Below, one piece after another: positions 32,443 through 44,886 of a stretch of DNA of 64,000 nt. Origin of the DNA: Meconema thalassinum (taxonomy: Eukaryota; Arthropoda; Insecta; Orthoptera; Tettigoniidae); the NCBI GenBank assembly GCA_946902985.2, contig OX336388.2, positions 1,218,276,609 through 1,218,340,608 on the forward strand, given 5' to 3'. Both the position numbers and the translations under genes were made by a program. Below the pieces are notes generated by a model. The model ran no database searches. It was not told where the DNA came from and saw only the letters and a list, made by a program, of their open reading frames with translations. Each line of letters opens with the position of its first letter. Position 1 is the first letter of the stretch.

Positions 32443-33284
32443 GTTGTTCTGGGCTGTGTTGCGATTTTCTCCTCAGCCTTCCTCTCAATACTGTTTACTG
32501 TTAATTTAATGTTTCCTTCTGATTCTTCTACTTTATCATATAGCTTTGCTTGTTTCTCCTCAATCTTGCTAATACTCTCTTTATTACTCTCTCTTAAATC
32601 ATTTACTTCTGCTACTATTTGTGAGTGGACTTTCTCAATTCTACCCCCCAGCTGTTCCTTAACCTCTCTAGTTGATACCTGAATCTTGTCAATTCCCCCC
32701 CCCCCCCATTTCTTTTAAACCGGCAGTGTTTCTAATTTAACTAATTCCTTTAAATGTTCAGCCTGTGTGCTGATCCTACTTTCCAACTCCTCCTGTACTT
32801 TTCCTAATTTCCTGTCTACATCTGCAATGATCTCTTTAACCTTCTCTTCCATTACTCCTCTGATTTCTCCTCTAATCTGCTCCATTTTCACACTAATTTC
32901 CTTGTTCTTATCTAATTTTGCATTATTCTGTTCTAATTTTGTATTTAAAGCTTCTGTACTTTCTTTATTTTCCCTACTGTTTTGTTCTAATTTTGCATTT
33001 AAGGCATCTGTACTTTCTTTATTTTCCCTACTGTTTTGTTCTAATTTTGCATTTAAGGCATCACTACTAACTTTGTTCTGATACATGAACTCGAGAAGTG
33101 AAGTTTTTAATCCTGGTTGGCCGCCTACACTCCCTGTTTCAGTATCGGGATTTACCTCCGCTACCCCTGTACTACCATCACTCGACATACTGCTCGTATC
33201 ATCACTCTCCAGTTGATGACCACTACGTAACCTCATCTGTCTTTCTTTCTCATCCCCCATAATGATATACACTGATAAAGACAA
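32443..33284 (-). pseudogene. Copy B gag-like coiled-coil protein, frameshifted
   Basis: Same protein as the 27280-28149 frame. The first 189 residues (32715-33284) carry DALNAKLEQNSRENKEST repeats, one module fewer than copy A. An indel around the C run and ttcttttaaacc (about 32693-32720) shifts the frame, so the C-terminal coil (32443-32700) continues out of frame. Confidence 0.65.
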
Positions 33285-33352
33285 CTAACCCCCAAAATAC
33301 CGGCACAGAAATATGTCTCCTTCTCCTTCCTCAAATGTTCCTGGGTTTTCGG

Positions 33353-33369
33353 CCCCCACGTTGGGCGCC
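33353..33369 (-). promoter_or_regulatory. Primer-binding site, copy B
   Basis: GGCGCCCAACGTGGGGG on the minus strand, next to LTR 3. Equivalent to 28218-28233. Confidence 0.65.
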
Positions 33370-33372
33370 GAT

Positions 33373-34840
33373 TATAACGTTTATTAACGCCCCATGTTGG
33401 TAGCGACAAATGTAATGGTATTCGTTAGGCTCCACGTTGAGCGAACAAATGTAATGTGTTTTACCTGGGCGGACTATTCGCCAGAAAATACTACTGCTAA
33501 GTTTGATCTATGTTGGGCGCCAAGCTGGATACACTGTGTTCCAAGCTAAATTTATATACTTAATATCGACCCCTAGCGTGAGTAGAACAACTGAGAGACT
33601 CTTAATGACTAGGCCGTGGATGATTGAATCATCAACCCAGACAACATTTGATTGTGGAGAAGGATGAGGTATTATAACTATTGCTACCTACTGGAATTAA
33701 AGAATCTACTTGGTAATAATTGAATTTAATACACTTAGAAAATATGATGGCAACATGAATAAAATTAACACTGTTAACGGAGCACACTACTTTAAACATT
33801 GCCACGAACAAAATTACTTAACACGCCGGTCGGGAGAATAACGTGAATTTAACTTATTTCCAAATTAATGCTTTAAGAATTTATATAGCCCTATTGAAAA
33901 ACAGAGAGTGTGTATTGTAGATTACTTGTGCATACCAACGGAAGCATTGTCTCCACGTGGTTGAAGTCTCCCAGCGTCGGACGCTCTGCATTGGTGTTGA
34001 CGGTGTCAGATTCTTCCTCGTTGATCAAAAATAATCGTTACAGCTTGTGGTGGAGTCTATTCCATGAATCACCACACGTCGTCTGGCTAAACACTCCAAG
34101 ACGCGTGGAACTCATGATCTGATGTGATCAGCGGAGTCAGCGTGAATAAAATTGTCCCACTTGGGACTAACGAACAAAGTACCTCCTTACTGCTCCAAGC
34201 GTAATGTCTTAATGAATGTCCTCACTCACACGGCGCGTCCACTATATCTTCAATCTTCTCCCATCAGGGTCTAGGTTAATACCGCGGCCTTGCTGCTTCG
34301 ACCAATCCGCGTGCGTCACGTATGTCGCCATGCCCCTGCTACGTTGCTTCTTCTTCCTTGATTGGCTGGTCACCTCAGGTGGCTATTCCCGCCATGAGGC
34401 TGCCTGCCCGTATTTATATTTCCGTATCCGGGCAAGACGTAGATCATACACGTTTTCTTGCTTTGAAGTGTTCCCTCGGATTTCGTATTTTTATTGTACT
34501 CCAATCTATTCTTGTATTGAAATACCCAGTGAGTCACACACCACTCTCTCTTACCCCTAATGAATAAAATCCCGACTTTACGTATGAAATGATTTGCCGT
34601 GCAACATTATATTGGAATCATCCAATATAGATACGGATTTCTACTAGTAGAAATCCTATCTGTAATCTTCCAAATTTAAAAGCTCCAAAAAATGACGTTT
34701 TAAATATTAATAATAATAATATGAAATTGAATAAACTGAAATAATTTAACTTGGCCGGATTATTGCCGCGTTTAACAAATATGATCTAGTCCAACTAACT
34801 TGTGTTAGTGGCATAAAACCCCCTAGAAAAACATGTTACA
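33373..34840 (-). repeat. LTR 3 (5' LTR of copy B)
   Basis: 1468 bp, ending ACATGTTACA and followed directly by gcaa, which duplicates the bases left of LTR 1. It would have contained the promoter for minus-strand transcription of copy B. Confidence 0.85.
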
Positions 34841-34844
34841 GCAA

Positions 34845-35971
34845 ATGAACGGTAAATGCAACTCTGGCGTTTCACAAAATAACGTCTTACAAAAGCTGTA
34901 ATAATTTGACTAATCCCATTCTAAACTCATTCATACTTTAAACAATCATTCTTACAGTCGCGATCGATGTTCATGACCACCGACGCTATCATTCAGTCTA
35001 TATTAACAATTAAAAACAAACACACATTCCAAAAATATTCGCTTCCTTCAACTACAACCTATACTAAAAACATTTAACTATCATGACTAATATTAAATAT
35101 CAGAAACCCTTTATATAAGCAAAATAAAATATTTACACAATATATACAGACGTCTATCGCTCCCAAGATTAATGCTCAAGCGATATGACCGCGTTAGCTT
35201 CATTCGTACCGCTTCTCCTTATAGTGTAATTACTATATCCTTCTTTGAAATGCTTGACCACAATATTATTGTCATATCATGTTTAAAAGTCAATATCAGT
35301 AACTCAATGTCCGATCAGTTAAGATAAGTAAATCGTTGCTTCTAATTCAGTTTAATAAAAATTTAATAATTAATTTAGAGAACAGGGACATTATATCTTT
35401 TCTTAATGGAGTTCCGCCAACTAAAAGACATCTAGGCCGCAGATCTAATTACATGCAAAGTCTTCACTGACTTTCTTCAAAATACAACAACGCTACCTTT
35501 ATACTCAGTACATTATGACACTAAATACGGAAATCTCCTTCGTATAACAAACAGCTTATTTATGGCAAAAATCTCCATAACTCCACTATAAAATTCACAA
35601 GTCATTAACACTCTTGTTTCAACAATGGTTTTACTGTACTGGTATAGCGCTCTATTAGCTTTAGATCTTTTTGTTGCCTCAACAATACAACACATCAATG
35701 AACAGCGATATCTGTTGTACAATTACTTTAGTTGTCTTCAAATAATGGTATTAATAGATCTATCATGGTTTACTAAACAAAATTACTCAGACATAAGACA
35801 CCATGTCTCCAAATATTGAATAAAAATATACATGTTTCTCTTACTGGTCGTTCTTATTAATGCACGGTTGTAAAACTACGTTAACACATAACGTAGCGTT
35901 ACACATGTGCCTAGATAACATCCTGTGTTATCTTATCGATCAATAAGGATCGATCATGACTGGAAAAAGTC
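34845..35971. other. AT-rich flank, no gene recognised
   Basis: Sequence between the LTR array and piggyBac. Only short frames. The palindromic run tcgatcaataaggatcga lies near 35936. Together with 38217-39060 it is the older DNA into which piggyBac inserted. Confidence 0.4.
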
Positions 35972-35975
35972 TTAA

Positions 35976-38212
35976 CCCGGCACCGGGCGCGTTGTTACTA
36001 GGGACAGAAGTGGGCGCGTGGTGAGGCTTTCCCTCACCCAGGAGATAAGTGAAGAAAGTCCTCTTATTTAATCAGTTTAATATTTAATTGGTGAATTTTC
36101 TTGTTACTTTACAACTTTACAATATTTTTGTTACCTACACAGGGGTTTTACCATGTCTATTTACATGATTACACAACAAGAAAGAATAATTAAGTAATAT
36201 TCAATATTTAATAACGTGGAAAAGCCGTAACATCACAATTAACAACAATCAAACACATAAGCAAAATGGTAAACTGCTGTTTATTCAAACTGAGCAAAAT
36301 CTTATAGGAATGCTCTAGTTATCACTCACTGTCTTCACGTCCTCGGCACCTGAAACAGAGAACTGCTGGCGCGTGCTCCTTGCACACTGGTACAAGACAG
36401 TCTGCACAACATGTATTGGCGTAACGATTTTTCCTCCTGGGACAGAAGCTGCATTTATTTCTATCACCATCCCCTTGAGGTACTTCGGATGGCACAGGCA
36501 CTACAGAGTTACCCAGGATCCTCCTTATCTGTGATCGCAAAAGTGTACGCAAGCATCCTATTGTTGCTCCTAGTGAGATGAGGCTTGCAGAGTTCCAATG
36601 CTAACTTCTTCTGATGGAGTCTCCTTGCACCAAAAATTTCACAGTTAAATCTACATATGATGTAGCTGTTTAGAGCACCAATATCCTGGGGTGTGTAGAA
36701 AGTTCGTAATGGCCACCTGTTGGTTTTCCTGGCAACCGTGTAGAGACTCTTCAACCCATCCAAGCAGTCCACGCCACCCTTCGTCATATTATAAAATGTA
36801 ATGGTCTCGGGTTTAGTCTGCTCGTTTATTGCTTCATCAATGTATTCTCCTTCATGCATTCTGAAAAGTGACAATACATTCTTTCTTCTGTTCGACACAT
36901 ATGAACAAAGCAACCTGTCTTTTCCATGAGCAAACATGCTTGAAAATAGTGGTCTTCCCTTTGTACTTAGGAACTCAACAGGAATCTGTGGTTTGTTACT
37001 CCTTAAAGTTCCAAGGAGTGTTAATCCGTGATTGTTTAGAAGATCCAGCGATAGAGGAACTGAGGTGAAGAAATTGTCTGATGTCACATTCCTGCCAGAT
37101 CTAGTAATGGGTTCGATGAGACATTTCACAACTGCATGCACACTGTTGTCCTGTACGTAGAGTCCTTGTGGCTGTTGTCTCCCCGGATAATTCTCCTATT
37201 TTATAGTGTAGTAGACATGCGCATCCGCTAAGGAATATATTTTTATGCAGTACTTAGCCGGCTTATTTGGTATGTAACATTGAATAGAACATCTTCCCCT
37301 GAATGATTCCAGCATTTCATCAACAGTTACCTCATGTTCATGAGGTGTCCAGTAGGCCGCACATATCACAACAAAATCTTCAAATAATGTCCGTATTGGA
37401 GCTAAATTGTCAAGTTCTTTTCTTTGCTGTCTGGTGCTGATGTCATCAAAACGCAGCATGTGTAGAAGCATACAAAATCGTTTCTGTGACATGGCCAAAC
37501 TAAACAATTCTGTACCGGTTCCATCATTAGCCCAGGGAAAAATAAATGCCATGCTTCCATTGCCGAACTTACATTTCGTTCTTGTCCTCTGACCCCTGGT
37601 AGATGTCAAACGAGATTCTTATGCCTAGTTTTATGTGTTGTGTTTCTGTAGTGTACATCCCATGTGGTAACACCATCTTTCCCTCTGTATGTAGGTCTAT
37701 TTCCTACAAAATGGTCAGAATTTGCAACATCAGGTTCTGCTTCTATTCCTGAGGCCTCACTTTCGCTATTTTCTTCAATTCGTTCACCATTATCTATTTC
37801 ATTATCACTGTCACTGTCCATAAAATCACCAGAATCTTCATCTGCTTCTTCCCTCCTGTTCATCTCCTTTTCCACCTAATCCATCCATTGTAACACTTTT
37901 TGTGCAGTCTCGTCACTCATAGTTCAATATACTTACATACAGTCAATGTAGTTGTAGTACTCAGCAATGCCAGAAATAGTAACGTAACAGGGCGAAAGGT
38001 GAGGGAAGATCTCACTGAACTGCACAGCTTACAACAATGCACTGCAAAGCAAAATAATGATCCCTTATCAACAAGCAGCAGTTACAGACTGACGCTAAAA
38101 ATTGTGAACTTGGAATACCTTGAAGGTTAGACACGTGCGCATAACCATTGCACAATATGACATGACTAAAGCAAGGAGTGAGGGATTACGTCACCACGCA
38201 CCCGGTGCCGGG
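35976..38212 (-). mobile_element. Complete piggyBac element with TTAA target duplications
   Basis: 2237 bp flanked by TTAA (35972-35975 and 38213-38216). Both ends start CCCGGCACCGGG, with 20 of the first 23 bases matching in inverted orientation. A single transposase gene on the minus strand fills the middle. The TTAA duplication plus C-rich inverted ends is diagnostic of the superfamily. The ends look intact while the transposase is frameshifted. Confidence 0.9.
36322..37875 (-). pseudogene. piggyBac transposase, several frameshifts
   Basis: N-terminal acidic segment at 37606-37875 (MEKEMNRREEADEDSGDF). Then 37196-37609 with VTVDEMLESFRGRC (first catalytic Asp) and YIPNKPAKYCIKIY. Then 36509-37141 with RNVTSDNFFTS (second Asp) and NMTKGGVDCLDGL (third Asp), followed by TNRWPLRTFY. 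Finally 36322-36552 with the C-terminal Cys-rich zinc domain (CSFCPRRKNRYANTCC, CKEH, CFRC). The enzyme excises and inserts DNA at TTAA without footprint. All catalytic blocks survive but in at least four frames, so it is inactive as it stands. Confidence 0.9.
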
Positions 38213-38216
38213 TTAA

Positions 38217-39063
38217 CTATACTTTCCTAAGATAGAATAATTTATCTTACAAAAGATAAGTCTCTATTCAATTATGTTTAATGAAGAGCAAAGTCTTCCT
38301 CCAATTTAATATAAGTTTCTCGTTGACTGAATATAGCAACACTCTTCAAAAAGAATGTTCATGTCTATTCACTTTCACATAGTATTCACGACGAATGTAG
38401 CTCGCTTAGATAGTCGGATTATTTCAAATAATCGTGATATTTCTTCTCCTAAATATATATTTCTTCTTACAAAAAGAACACCCAAGTTCATTTAAATAAA
38501 ATGAATTTAATGAATGTTCTAGACTAAAAGTCTGAAGTCTTGAATAAAAAATCGAAATCGTAGAATAATGACTTCTTTAAACATATTCCCAAAGGAAATT
38601 GAAGCGGGGATCTCTCTATATGTTGGCCGGTAGCACCGCTGCCTATGGTCTCGAAGGATCTCGCACTGTAGCTTGTCTACGGGAATGAATTTCATCCAGA
38701 CGATACGTCTTATCGCTACCAAGTCTATCGAGAGAAGAACGCTCTTGACTGCCGTCTCCCCTACAGCCATAGTTAATGCAGCGCAATTAATGGCGCTCAC
38801 TTGTAATAATCCTTATTACGGTGAAAATCTTCCGATTTGCGTCATTCAAAGTAGTAGTAATATTTTCTTTTAATATTCTTTAAGTTTTCAATGGAGCAAA
38901 ATCGTTACATAGGGCTTAAATGGCATAGTTAATCACATTAACTAGGTAAAAATCCATGTCTGCTACATAAAGCCTCCTCTCATTGGCTGTAAGCATATAT
39001 CCAATGATATATTTTATAACAATAAATTGGTAATATTACCACAAGTCCAACCCCTCATCCACG
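38217..39063. other. AT-rich spacer, no gene recognised
   Basis: Short frames only. Right flank of piggyBac and left flank of the RTE-like LINE. No insertion signature of its own was seen. Confidence 0.4.
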
Positions 39064-42000
39064 TGGTGGGAGACGGGCAACGGCATGACGTAGGGGATTG
39101 CCTCAGGGGTGAAGTACAGAGGGGGCTTTGTGTGCCCCGGGACCGCTGCGGTAGCTGTGAAGGCTCTATGTGAACCCTGAAAAGTGACGGCTGACGGGGC
39201 TCTGGTGAAGCTACGATAGGCCTAGCAAGCCAGTAGTGGATATCATATTTGCTTTCAAAACAGGAACAGGCCTCGGAAAGGACGGATGCAATCGACGACG
39301 ACCCGGATATGCTAATGGACTACAAGTTGGGACATTAAACATACAGACACTGACAGGAAAGGTGGAGGAGATTGTAGATGTGATGGAGAGAAGAAAACTG
39401 GATATACTGGGCTTGGCAGAAACAAGATGGAAAGGAGAAGGTCGCAGAGAACTGAGGAATGGGTACCGGTTGTACTGGAGTGGGAACAGTGAAGGAAGGA
39501 GCAGCGGAGTAGGAGTAGTTGTGAGAGATGGAATGAAAGAAGAGGTAAAGGGAATAAGTGACAGGATCATGAAGATCAGAGTAACTGTAAAGGGAAGAAG
39601 CCTGGAGTTAGCCCAGGTATATGCCCCTCAAGTTGGATGTACAGCTCAAGAGAAGGAAGACTTTGAGGAGGAGGTACAACAGCAGTTGAATGGTCAGAGC
39701 ATCATTGTCATGGGAGATTTGAATGCACATGTAGGAACTGAAAGGCAAGGATATGAAAATGTATTGGGAGCAGAAGGATGGGGTAGCAGGAATGAAGAAG
39801 GGAGAAAGTTGCTGGATTTTTGCAAGAGAAACGGTTTAGTGGTAGGCAACTCCTGGTTCCGGAAGAAAGAAAGCCACAAGGTAACGTGGTACAGCAGTGA
39901 TTTAACAAAGAAATCTTTGGTAGATTACATGCTGTACGACTGGGAAATGAAGAGAAGTGTCAGAGATATAAAGGTAATACCATCAGAGGCCTTAGATAGT
40001 GACCACAGAATACTTGTAATGAACCTGGGAGTTGTTAAGGATAGCAAGAGGACAGAGTACCAGGAAAGGAGAATCAAAGTATGGAAACTCAAGGAAAAGG
40101 AAGTCAAGGAAGAATTCCAGAAGATAATAAGGGAAAGGATGCCAACAGACAATCCTAAAACAGGGGAAGAGGAATGGAAGCAATTCAAAAACACAATGGT
40201 GGAAGCTGCAGTGGCAGTATGTGGAAGAACAAGCAACAGAAAGCGGTGTAAAGAGACACCATGGTGGAATGAGAGAGTAAAAGAAGCTGTGGGAAGGAAG
40301 AACAAGGCTTTCAGAGTGTGGTTCCAGGAAAGAACTGATCTGGCAAGGGAAGATTATAAGATAAAGAAGAAAGAAGCAAACAAGATTGTCGCAGAGGAGA
40401 GGAAGAAGTGGATGGTAAAGTGGACAGAGATGATGGATGAAGACAGCAGAGGAAATAAGAAAGTACTTTATGGGATGGTCAAAAGTAAGAGAAGAGGTCT
40501 GCGAGAGGATGTGGTAATGATGGACAAAAACGGAAATGAGGTACACAACAAAGAGACACTCAAGACAGTGTGGAAAGAGTACTTTGAGGATTTGCTGAAT
40601 CCAAATGGTCATAGGGAGGAAGACAATGTATTGGAAGATGGAGAAGACAACACAGGGATGGAAAAGGACCTGACTTGGAGAGAATTGGAGATGGCTATAG
40701 ACAAGATGAAAGGAGGAAGGGCACCGGTTGTGGATGAAGTGAGTGTTGAAATTGTGAAGGCAGCAGGGGAGGTTGGGAAACAGTGGCTGTACCGTGTGAT
40801 GAGGGTGATTTGGAAGGAGAAAAAGACCCCAGAAGATTGGAAGAAAGGATTAATTGTCCCGATATTTAAGAAAGGAAGCAGAAAGGAGTGCAGAAATTAC
40901 AGGGGAGTCACACTCATACCTCACTGTGCCAAGATATATGAAAATATATTAGAAAGTAGAGTACGAGCCAAAGTGGAGAGAAAATTGAGAGAGGAGCAGT
41001 ATGGATTCAGACCTGGAAGATCAACAGTGGATCTCACATTTTCAGTGAGACAGCTCCAGGAACACCCCTACGAATTTGGAGAGGATCTGTTGATGGCCTT
41101 CCTGGACATCGAAAAGGCCTATGACTGTGTGTAGGGAGAAGGTTTGGAAAGCAATGGAAAACATGGGAGTGGAAAAAGGGACTGTAGGCAGAGTGAAGGA
41201 GATATATTGTGGAAGTGTGAGTTGTGTGAAAGTTGGAGGGGAAAGAACAGACTGGTTCAGACAAATGAGTGGCCTGAAACAGGGTAGTGCGCTGTCACCC
41301 CTTCTCTTTATTGTGGTTATGGACGAGGTAATGACACGGATAGCAGTAAAGATATGAGAAGATAAGATGAAAGCAATGGTGTTTGCAGATGATCTCATGG
41401 TCTGGGGAAACAAGGAGGAGGAAATTCAGGAGCAACTGAAGGCTTGGGAAGAAACAGTGGGAGAGTACGGATGGAAGTTCAACATCAGTAAATGTGAGAT
41501 CCTGTTAACGACCAGGAAAAAGGACAGACCAATGAGTGGGATAACACTTGGAGGTGGACAGCTGAAGAAGGTGGAAAGTCTCAAGTACTTGGGAAGTATA
41601 GTGGAGGAAAATGGGAGAAATGACAAAGAGATTACGGAACGTGGCAGACAGGCAGAAGCATTTCTGAGAAGCATTAGGAGCTTAGTGTGGAATAAAGATG
41701 TCCCACAAAACAGCAAGGAAGTGTTATACAGAAACTACTATATCCCGATACTGACCTATGCTTCAGAAACGTGGACAATGAAGAAAAGAGACATAAGCAG
41801 AATACAGGCAAGTGAAATGAAGTTCCTGCGAAGTAGGATCGGAATAACAAGAAGAGACAGGGTGAGGAATGAAAAGGTCAGGGAAATGGTGAAAGAGGAG
41901 CCCTTGCAAGGTAGGATTGAGACATCAAGACTGAGGTGGTATGGACACTTAAAGAGAATGGATGAGAAGAAGATTCCCAAGAGGATACATGAGATGCAGA

Positions 42001-42192
42001 TGCAGAAGAAACGACCAAGGGGAAGACCAAGAGATAGATGGCTGAAAGGAGTGGAGGAATGTGTCAAGAAGAGAGGCGAGGACTGGACCAGAGTGACAGC
42101 GGAGAGGTGGTGGGAAGAAAGGACTAAGTGGCGAGGCATATGTTCCAAACAGACCCAGCCTGGGGCTGGAAACAAGATGATGATGATGATGA
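39064..42192 (+). mobile_element. RTE-like LINE, near full length, (GAT)n tail
   Basis: Begins with a GC-rich leader (gtgggagacgggcaacggc), followed by a single long ORF with endonuclease, RT and a C-terminal Arg-rich region, and ends gggctggaaacaag plus (atg)n. A 5'-truncated copy of the same family, very similar, lies at 51507-52308. I could not find a convincing target duplication for this copy, so the left boundary is approximate. Confidence 0.75.
39236..42180 (+). pseudogene. RTE-like endonuclease-reverse transcriptase
   Basis: The frame 39236-41134 carries GLQVGTLNIQTLTGK, LGLAETRWKG (catalytic Glu), VMGDLNAHVGTER (G-D-x-N) and DSDHRILVMNLG (end of endonuclease). RT starts with WKKGLIVPIFKKGS and YRGVTLI, then FLDIEKAYDCV, where a frame change and stop occur (about 41131). 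It resumes at 41121 with SGLKQGSALSPLLF. One TGA at 41355-41357 separates that from 41367-42180, which has VFADDLMVWG (catalytic pair), KYLGSIVEENG, YASETWTMKKRD and an Arg-rich C-terminus (KKRPRGRPRDRWLKGV). Only two lesions are visible, making it a young or mildly decayed copy. Confidence 0.85.
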
Positions 42193-42539
42193 CGCGCAAT
42201 TTCCTTGTTGCTAGGCACTTTTCAATGACCGAGAATATTCTGGACGTCTCTGATCACGTGATGGGTTTCTTCCATTGCCTGCGTTCACTAACAAAACTCG
42301 CCTTGAGCCAAATTCCAAGATTCATATTCTAATGTTAAATTTTATCATGGGCTTGGATAATAACATCATTTTCATCCTAAATTATCCAAATTTCGGGTGC
42401 AGTACATTTCTGTTATTCAAAAGGTGGAATCCTACTTCTTGCAGATTTTCCAATACTAGTTCTGTTTTGAAACTTGGTATGAATGATATTTATTCAATTA
42501 ATTCCAAAGAGCCATAGGCTCGTACAGAGGAATTGTACA

Positions 42540-43450
42540 GTAATATGTGTGTTTACACACCAGGAAGAAAATTCTGAAGGTAACACAAATTGATGAATAA
42601 GGGCATAGGCCTATTAGTAAAGTTGATACTATATCTAAGATTGTTTAGACCAAGGTCTCTTAAAATGATAAGCACAGGATTTTTGAGCTTATTTGATGTA
42701 TTACGATGCATCGAATTTTTCCCACAATACTTTCGTAGTTTTCCTCTTAAATACTGACAAAGTTGGTGCACTTTTTACTTCATCGGGAAGTTTATTATAT
42801 AACTGTGATGCAGAGAACTTGAAACTATTTCTACCGTATTTAGAAGAGTGAATGATATATAAGGCTACGTCCTTCGCATGCCTAGTTCCATAAGAATGAT
42901 TGTCCGAGTTCAAGATGTAGGGAGAGCTATAGAGTATTGTGTTGTGTTTAATTTTGTATATTAGCATAGCTGCTCGGAGATCTGCACTTATGCTGAGGGG
43001 TAGAATTTTACTTCTGTTCTGTCTACAATTTAGTCTCCTGCAACTATTGCAGGGTTATCTTGTACATTGTGTAATTGGCCTAATTCATCTATTACCTCCA
43101 AGGCCGTTACATTTGGCTGGAAGTAGGCTGATATAATAGTGATATACTTTGTCTCTATTAGTAGCGTGTGACCTTGCAGTGTTGTCGAGATTATTGGGGT
43201 CAACGATGGCTTTAGGAGGACTGGAATTCCTCCCATAGGTCTTCCAGTTTCTCCTTGTTCTGCTTATAAATGGATGTAATAATAATCTGTAAGTTGCCAA
43301 TGGTCTATGAGAAATGATTCTGTTAATATTAATACGTCGTATCCTTCTATGCAGTCGGTAGATATCATTTTGAATGCACTTCTTGAACCTTCAATGTTCC
43401 ATAACATTATCCTTATATTGTATCTTTCCTTATTTTCTCTGCACATTGTC
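42540..43450 (-). pseudogene. Internally deleted LINE relic (endonuclease joined to C-terminus)
   Basis: Minus strand, upstream part (43030-43446): IMLWNIEGSRSAF, VLILTESFL (endonuclease Glu), then GGIPVLLKPSLTPI and YFQPNVTALEVIDEL, ending at PAIVAGD. Immediately after come SADLRAAMLIYKIKHNTI and a C-terminal block HSYGTRHAKDVALYI, FKFSASQLYNKLPDEV. The RT is missing between them. The endonuclease part resembles the LINE at 61297 onward (shared I-E-G, T-E-x-F-L, G-G-I-x-x-L-L-K-P pattern). Confidence 0.65.
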
Positions 43451-44457
43451 TCTTCCGGTAGGCCTTATTTGTGTTTTATTCGGGAAATGTCCCTGCGTTC
43501 CTCCGAAAGAACTGGAAGCATCTGACTGTTATTTCCGCTGGCCAAAATTCTGGCTCATTTATTTTCTCTAGGTAAGGTAACTGTACCGGTTTTCGTCACT
43601 GATCAAGTAGTCGTCACTCTCGTATATAAGTACAAAAAATAAGCATGTCAATGGGTCTTTCTCAACGCACGAAGTCTTACGAGATGCAGCATACCTTCCT
43701 TGCCGATAAGGAGCAACTTTGCAAAATCATGCGTGCGATGTAATAGGTGATTCCCAGCGTCAAACATCTCCTGTGAGCTGAGCTGTCTTGACGCGCCATT
43801 TGCTTCTCGCATGTGCTAAGCACGCAAGTTAATTATGTGCATGCGTGTTATGTTCCGACATTTTAAAATGTTACAAGTGCGTGATATAGTTGGTAATTGT
43901 TTCTGTAACATATGTGATTTGTTATTTCGTGCTCGTGTGCCTAGTTTTGTTAGAAATGCCGGTGAAGAACACTGGATTTAAAAAAACGCACTTTACCAAT
44001 GCTCGTCATTTGTGACGAAAACTGGCACATTGTCAATTCTCCTTGTAAGACCTAACTAACGGCGGCAATATAATTATAATGTAGCTCTAAAGCACCCTGT
44101 ATTAATTAAATTATAACTTGATCATGGTGTCCAGTAGTCGTCATAGCTGACAAACTTTAGAGCACATTCCTGACGAACACTAGTGCACGATAATGTTAAT
44201 GTTTGTGTTAACGTTTCACAAGCAATAAACATTTACAGGGTATTGTTATTATTATGTAGGTTTCTCTTTTTGACGGCCGCACCTCAGTAGGCCTAGCGTT
44301 TTTTGGCTAAGCGTGCTACAGAGGATTTTTTAATTTTTTTTATTGAGATGAAAAATATTATATTATTCTAAGACTAAATCTTTGCATTCAGGCAATATGT
44401 TAGTTAGTTATTGTTGTTTTAAGGGGCAGAACTACGAGGTCATCTGCCCCAGACAAT
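43451..44457. other. Non-coding flank of the pogo-like gene, with repeated motif
   Basis: No frame of note. Contains copies of a TGACGAACACTAGTGCA-like word (43989-44006 inverted, 44014-44030, 44171-44187) and a short block ttaaggggcagaactacg (44419-44436) like the tail of the I-like LINE. Probably 5' non-coding part of the pogo-like element. Confidence 0.45.
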
Positions 44458-44886
44458 ATGTCGAAACGCTCAGTTCTGAATTGAGTAGGCCAGATGCAAA
44501 GGCCGCTAAGTGCACTTTTTGTAGATTTTGAGTTGAGCATACCATCATGCTCTTCTTTTAACTGGCTACACGATGGAATGAGTTTCAGGGTGCATATCCC
44601 GCTCAAACCCGTTGCAAATGGCCTACAGAAATCGCATTCGTTTGCATAAACCACTAAATGAATGTTGGCTACGGTTGCAAAGCCAGTTTATTGTTCCACG
44701 TGTCCAAAGACCGCTAAGTTCCATAAGTATGGCGTCTGCCTTGCCACATACGGCTTCAAAACACGCTAACTGGTACAAGAACTGCCAATGTTCCTCCCAC
44801 AGAATTTCTTTACAATAAATAATTATTTAGGATAGTTTCGTGTTCCAGATTTGAGTTTGCTGCACTGAGGAAGCGTACGCAACAAT

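Larger units (their letters stand above)
18936..34840 (-). mobile_element. Tandem LTR retrotransposon array: LTR-internal-LTR-internal-LTR
   Basis: Three nearly identical LTRs (18936-20407, 28237-29708, 33373-34840) separate two copies of the same Gypsy-like internal region read on the minus strand. The outermost LTR ends are TGTAAC...GTTACA, and the array as a whole is bracketed by GCAA (18932-18935 and 34841-34844). It therefore occupies a single target site. Internal copy A (20408-28236) contains two later insertions, and internal copy B (29709-33372) contains none of them. Both copies share an internal deletion removing RNase H and integrase. Gag and protease-RT are visible in each. Confidence 0.85.

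Noticed and set aside
39925..40612. Long minus-strand hydrophobic frames
   Set aside because: Antisense of the purine-rich RTE-like LINE ORF.
38780..42200. gcgcaatt as target duplication of the RTE-like LINE
   Set aside because: An 8-base match only, and it would place about 280 bp of unrelated AT-rich DNA inside the element.
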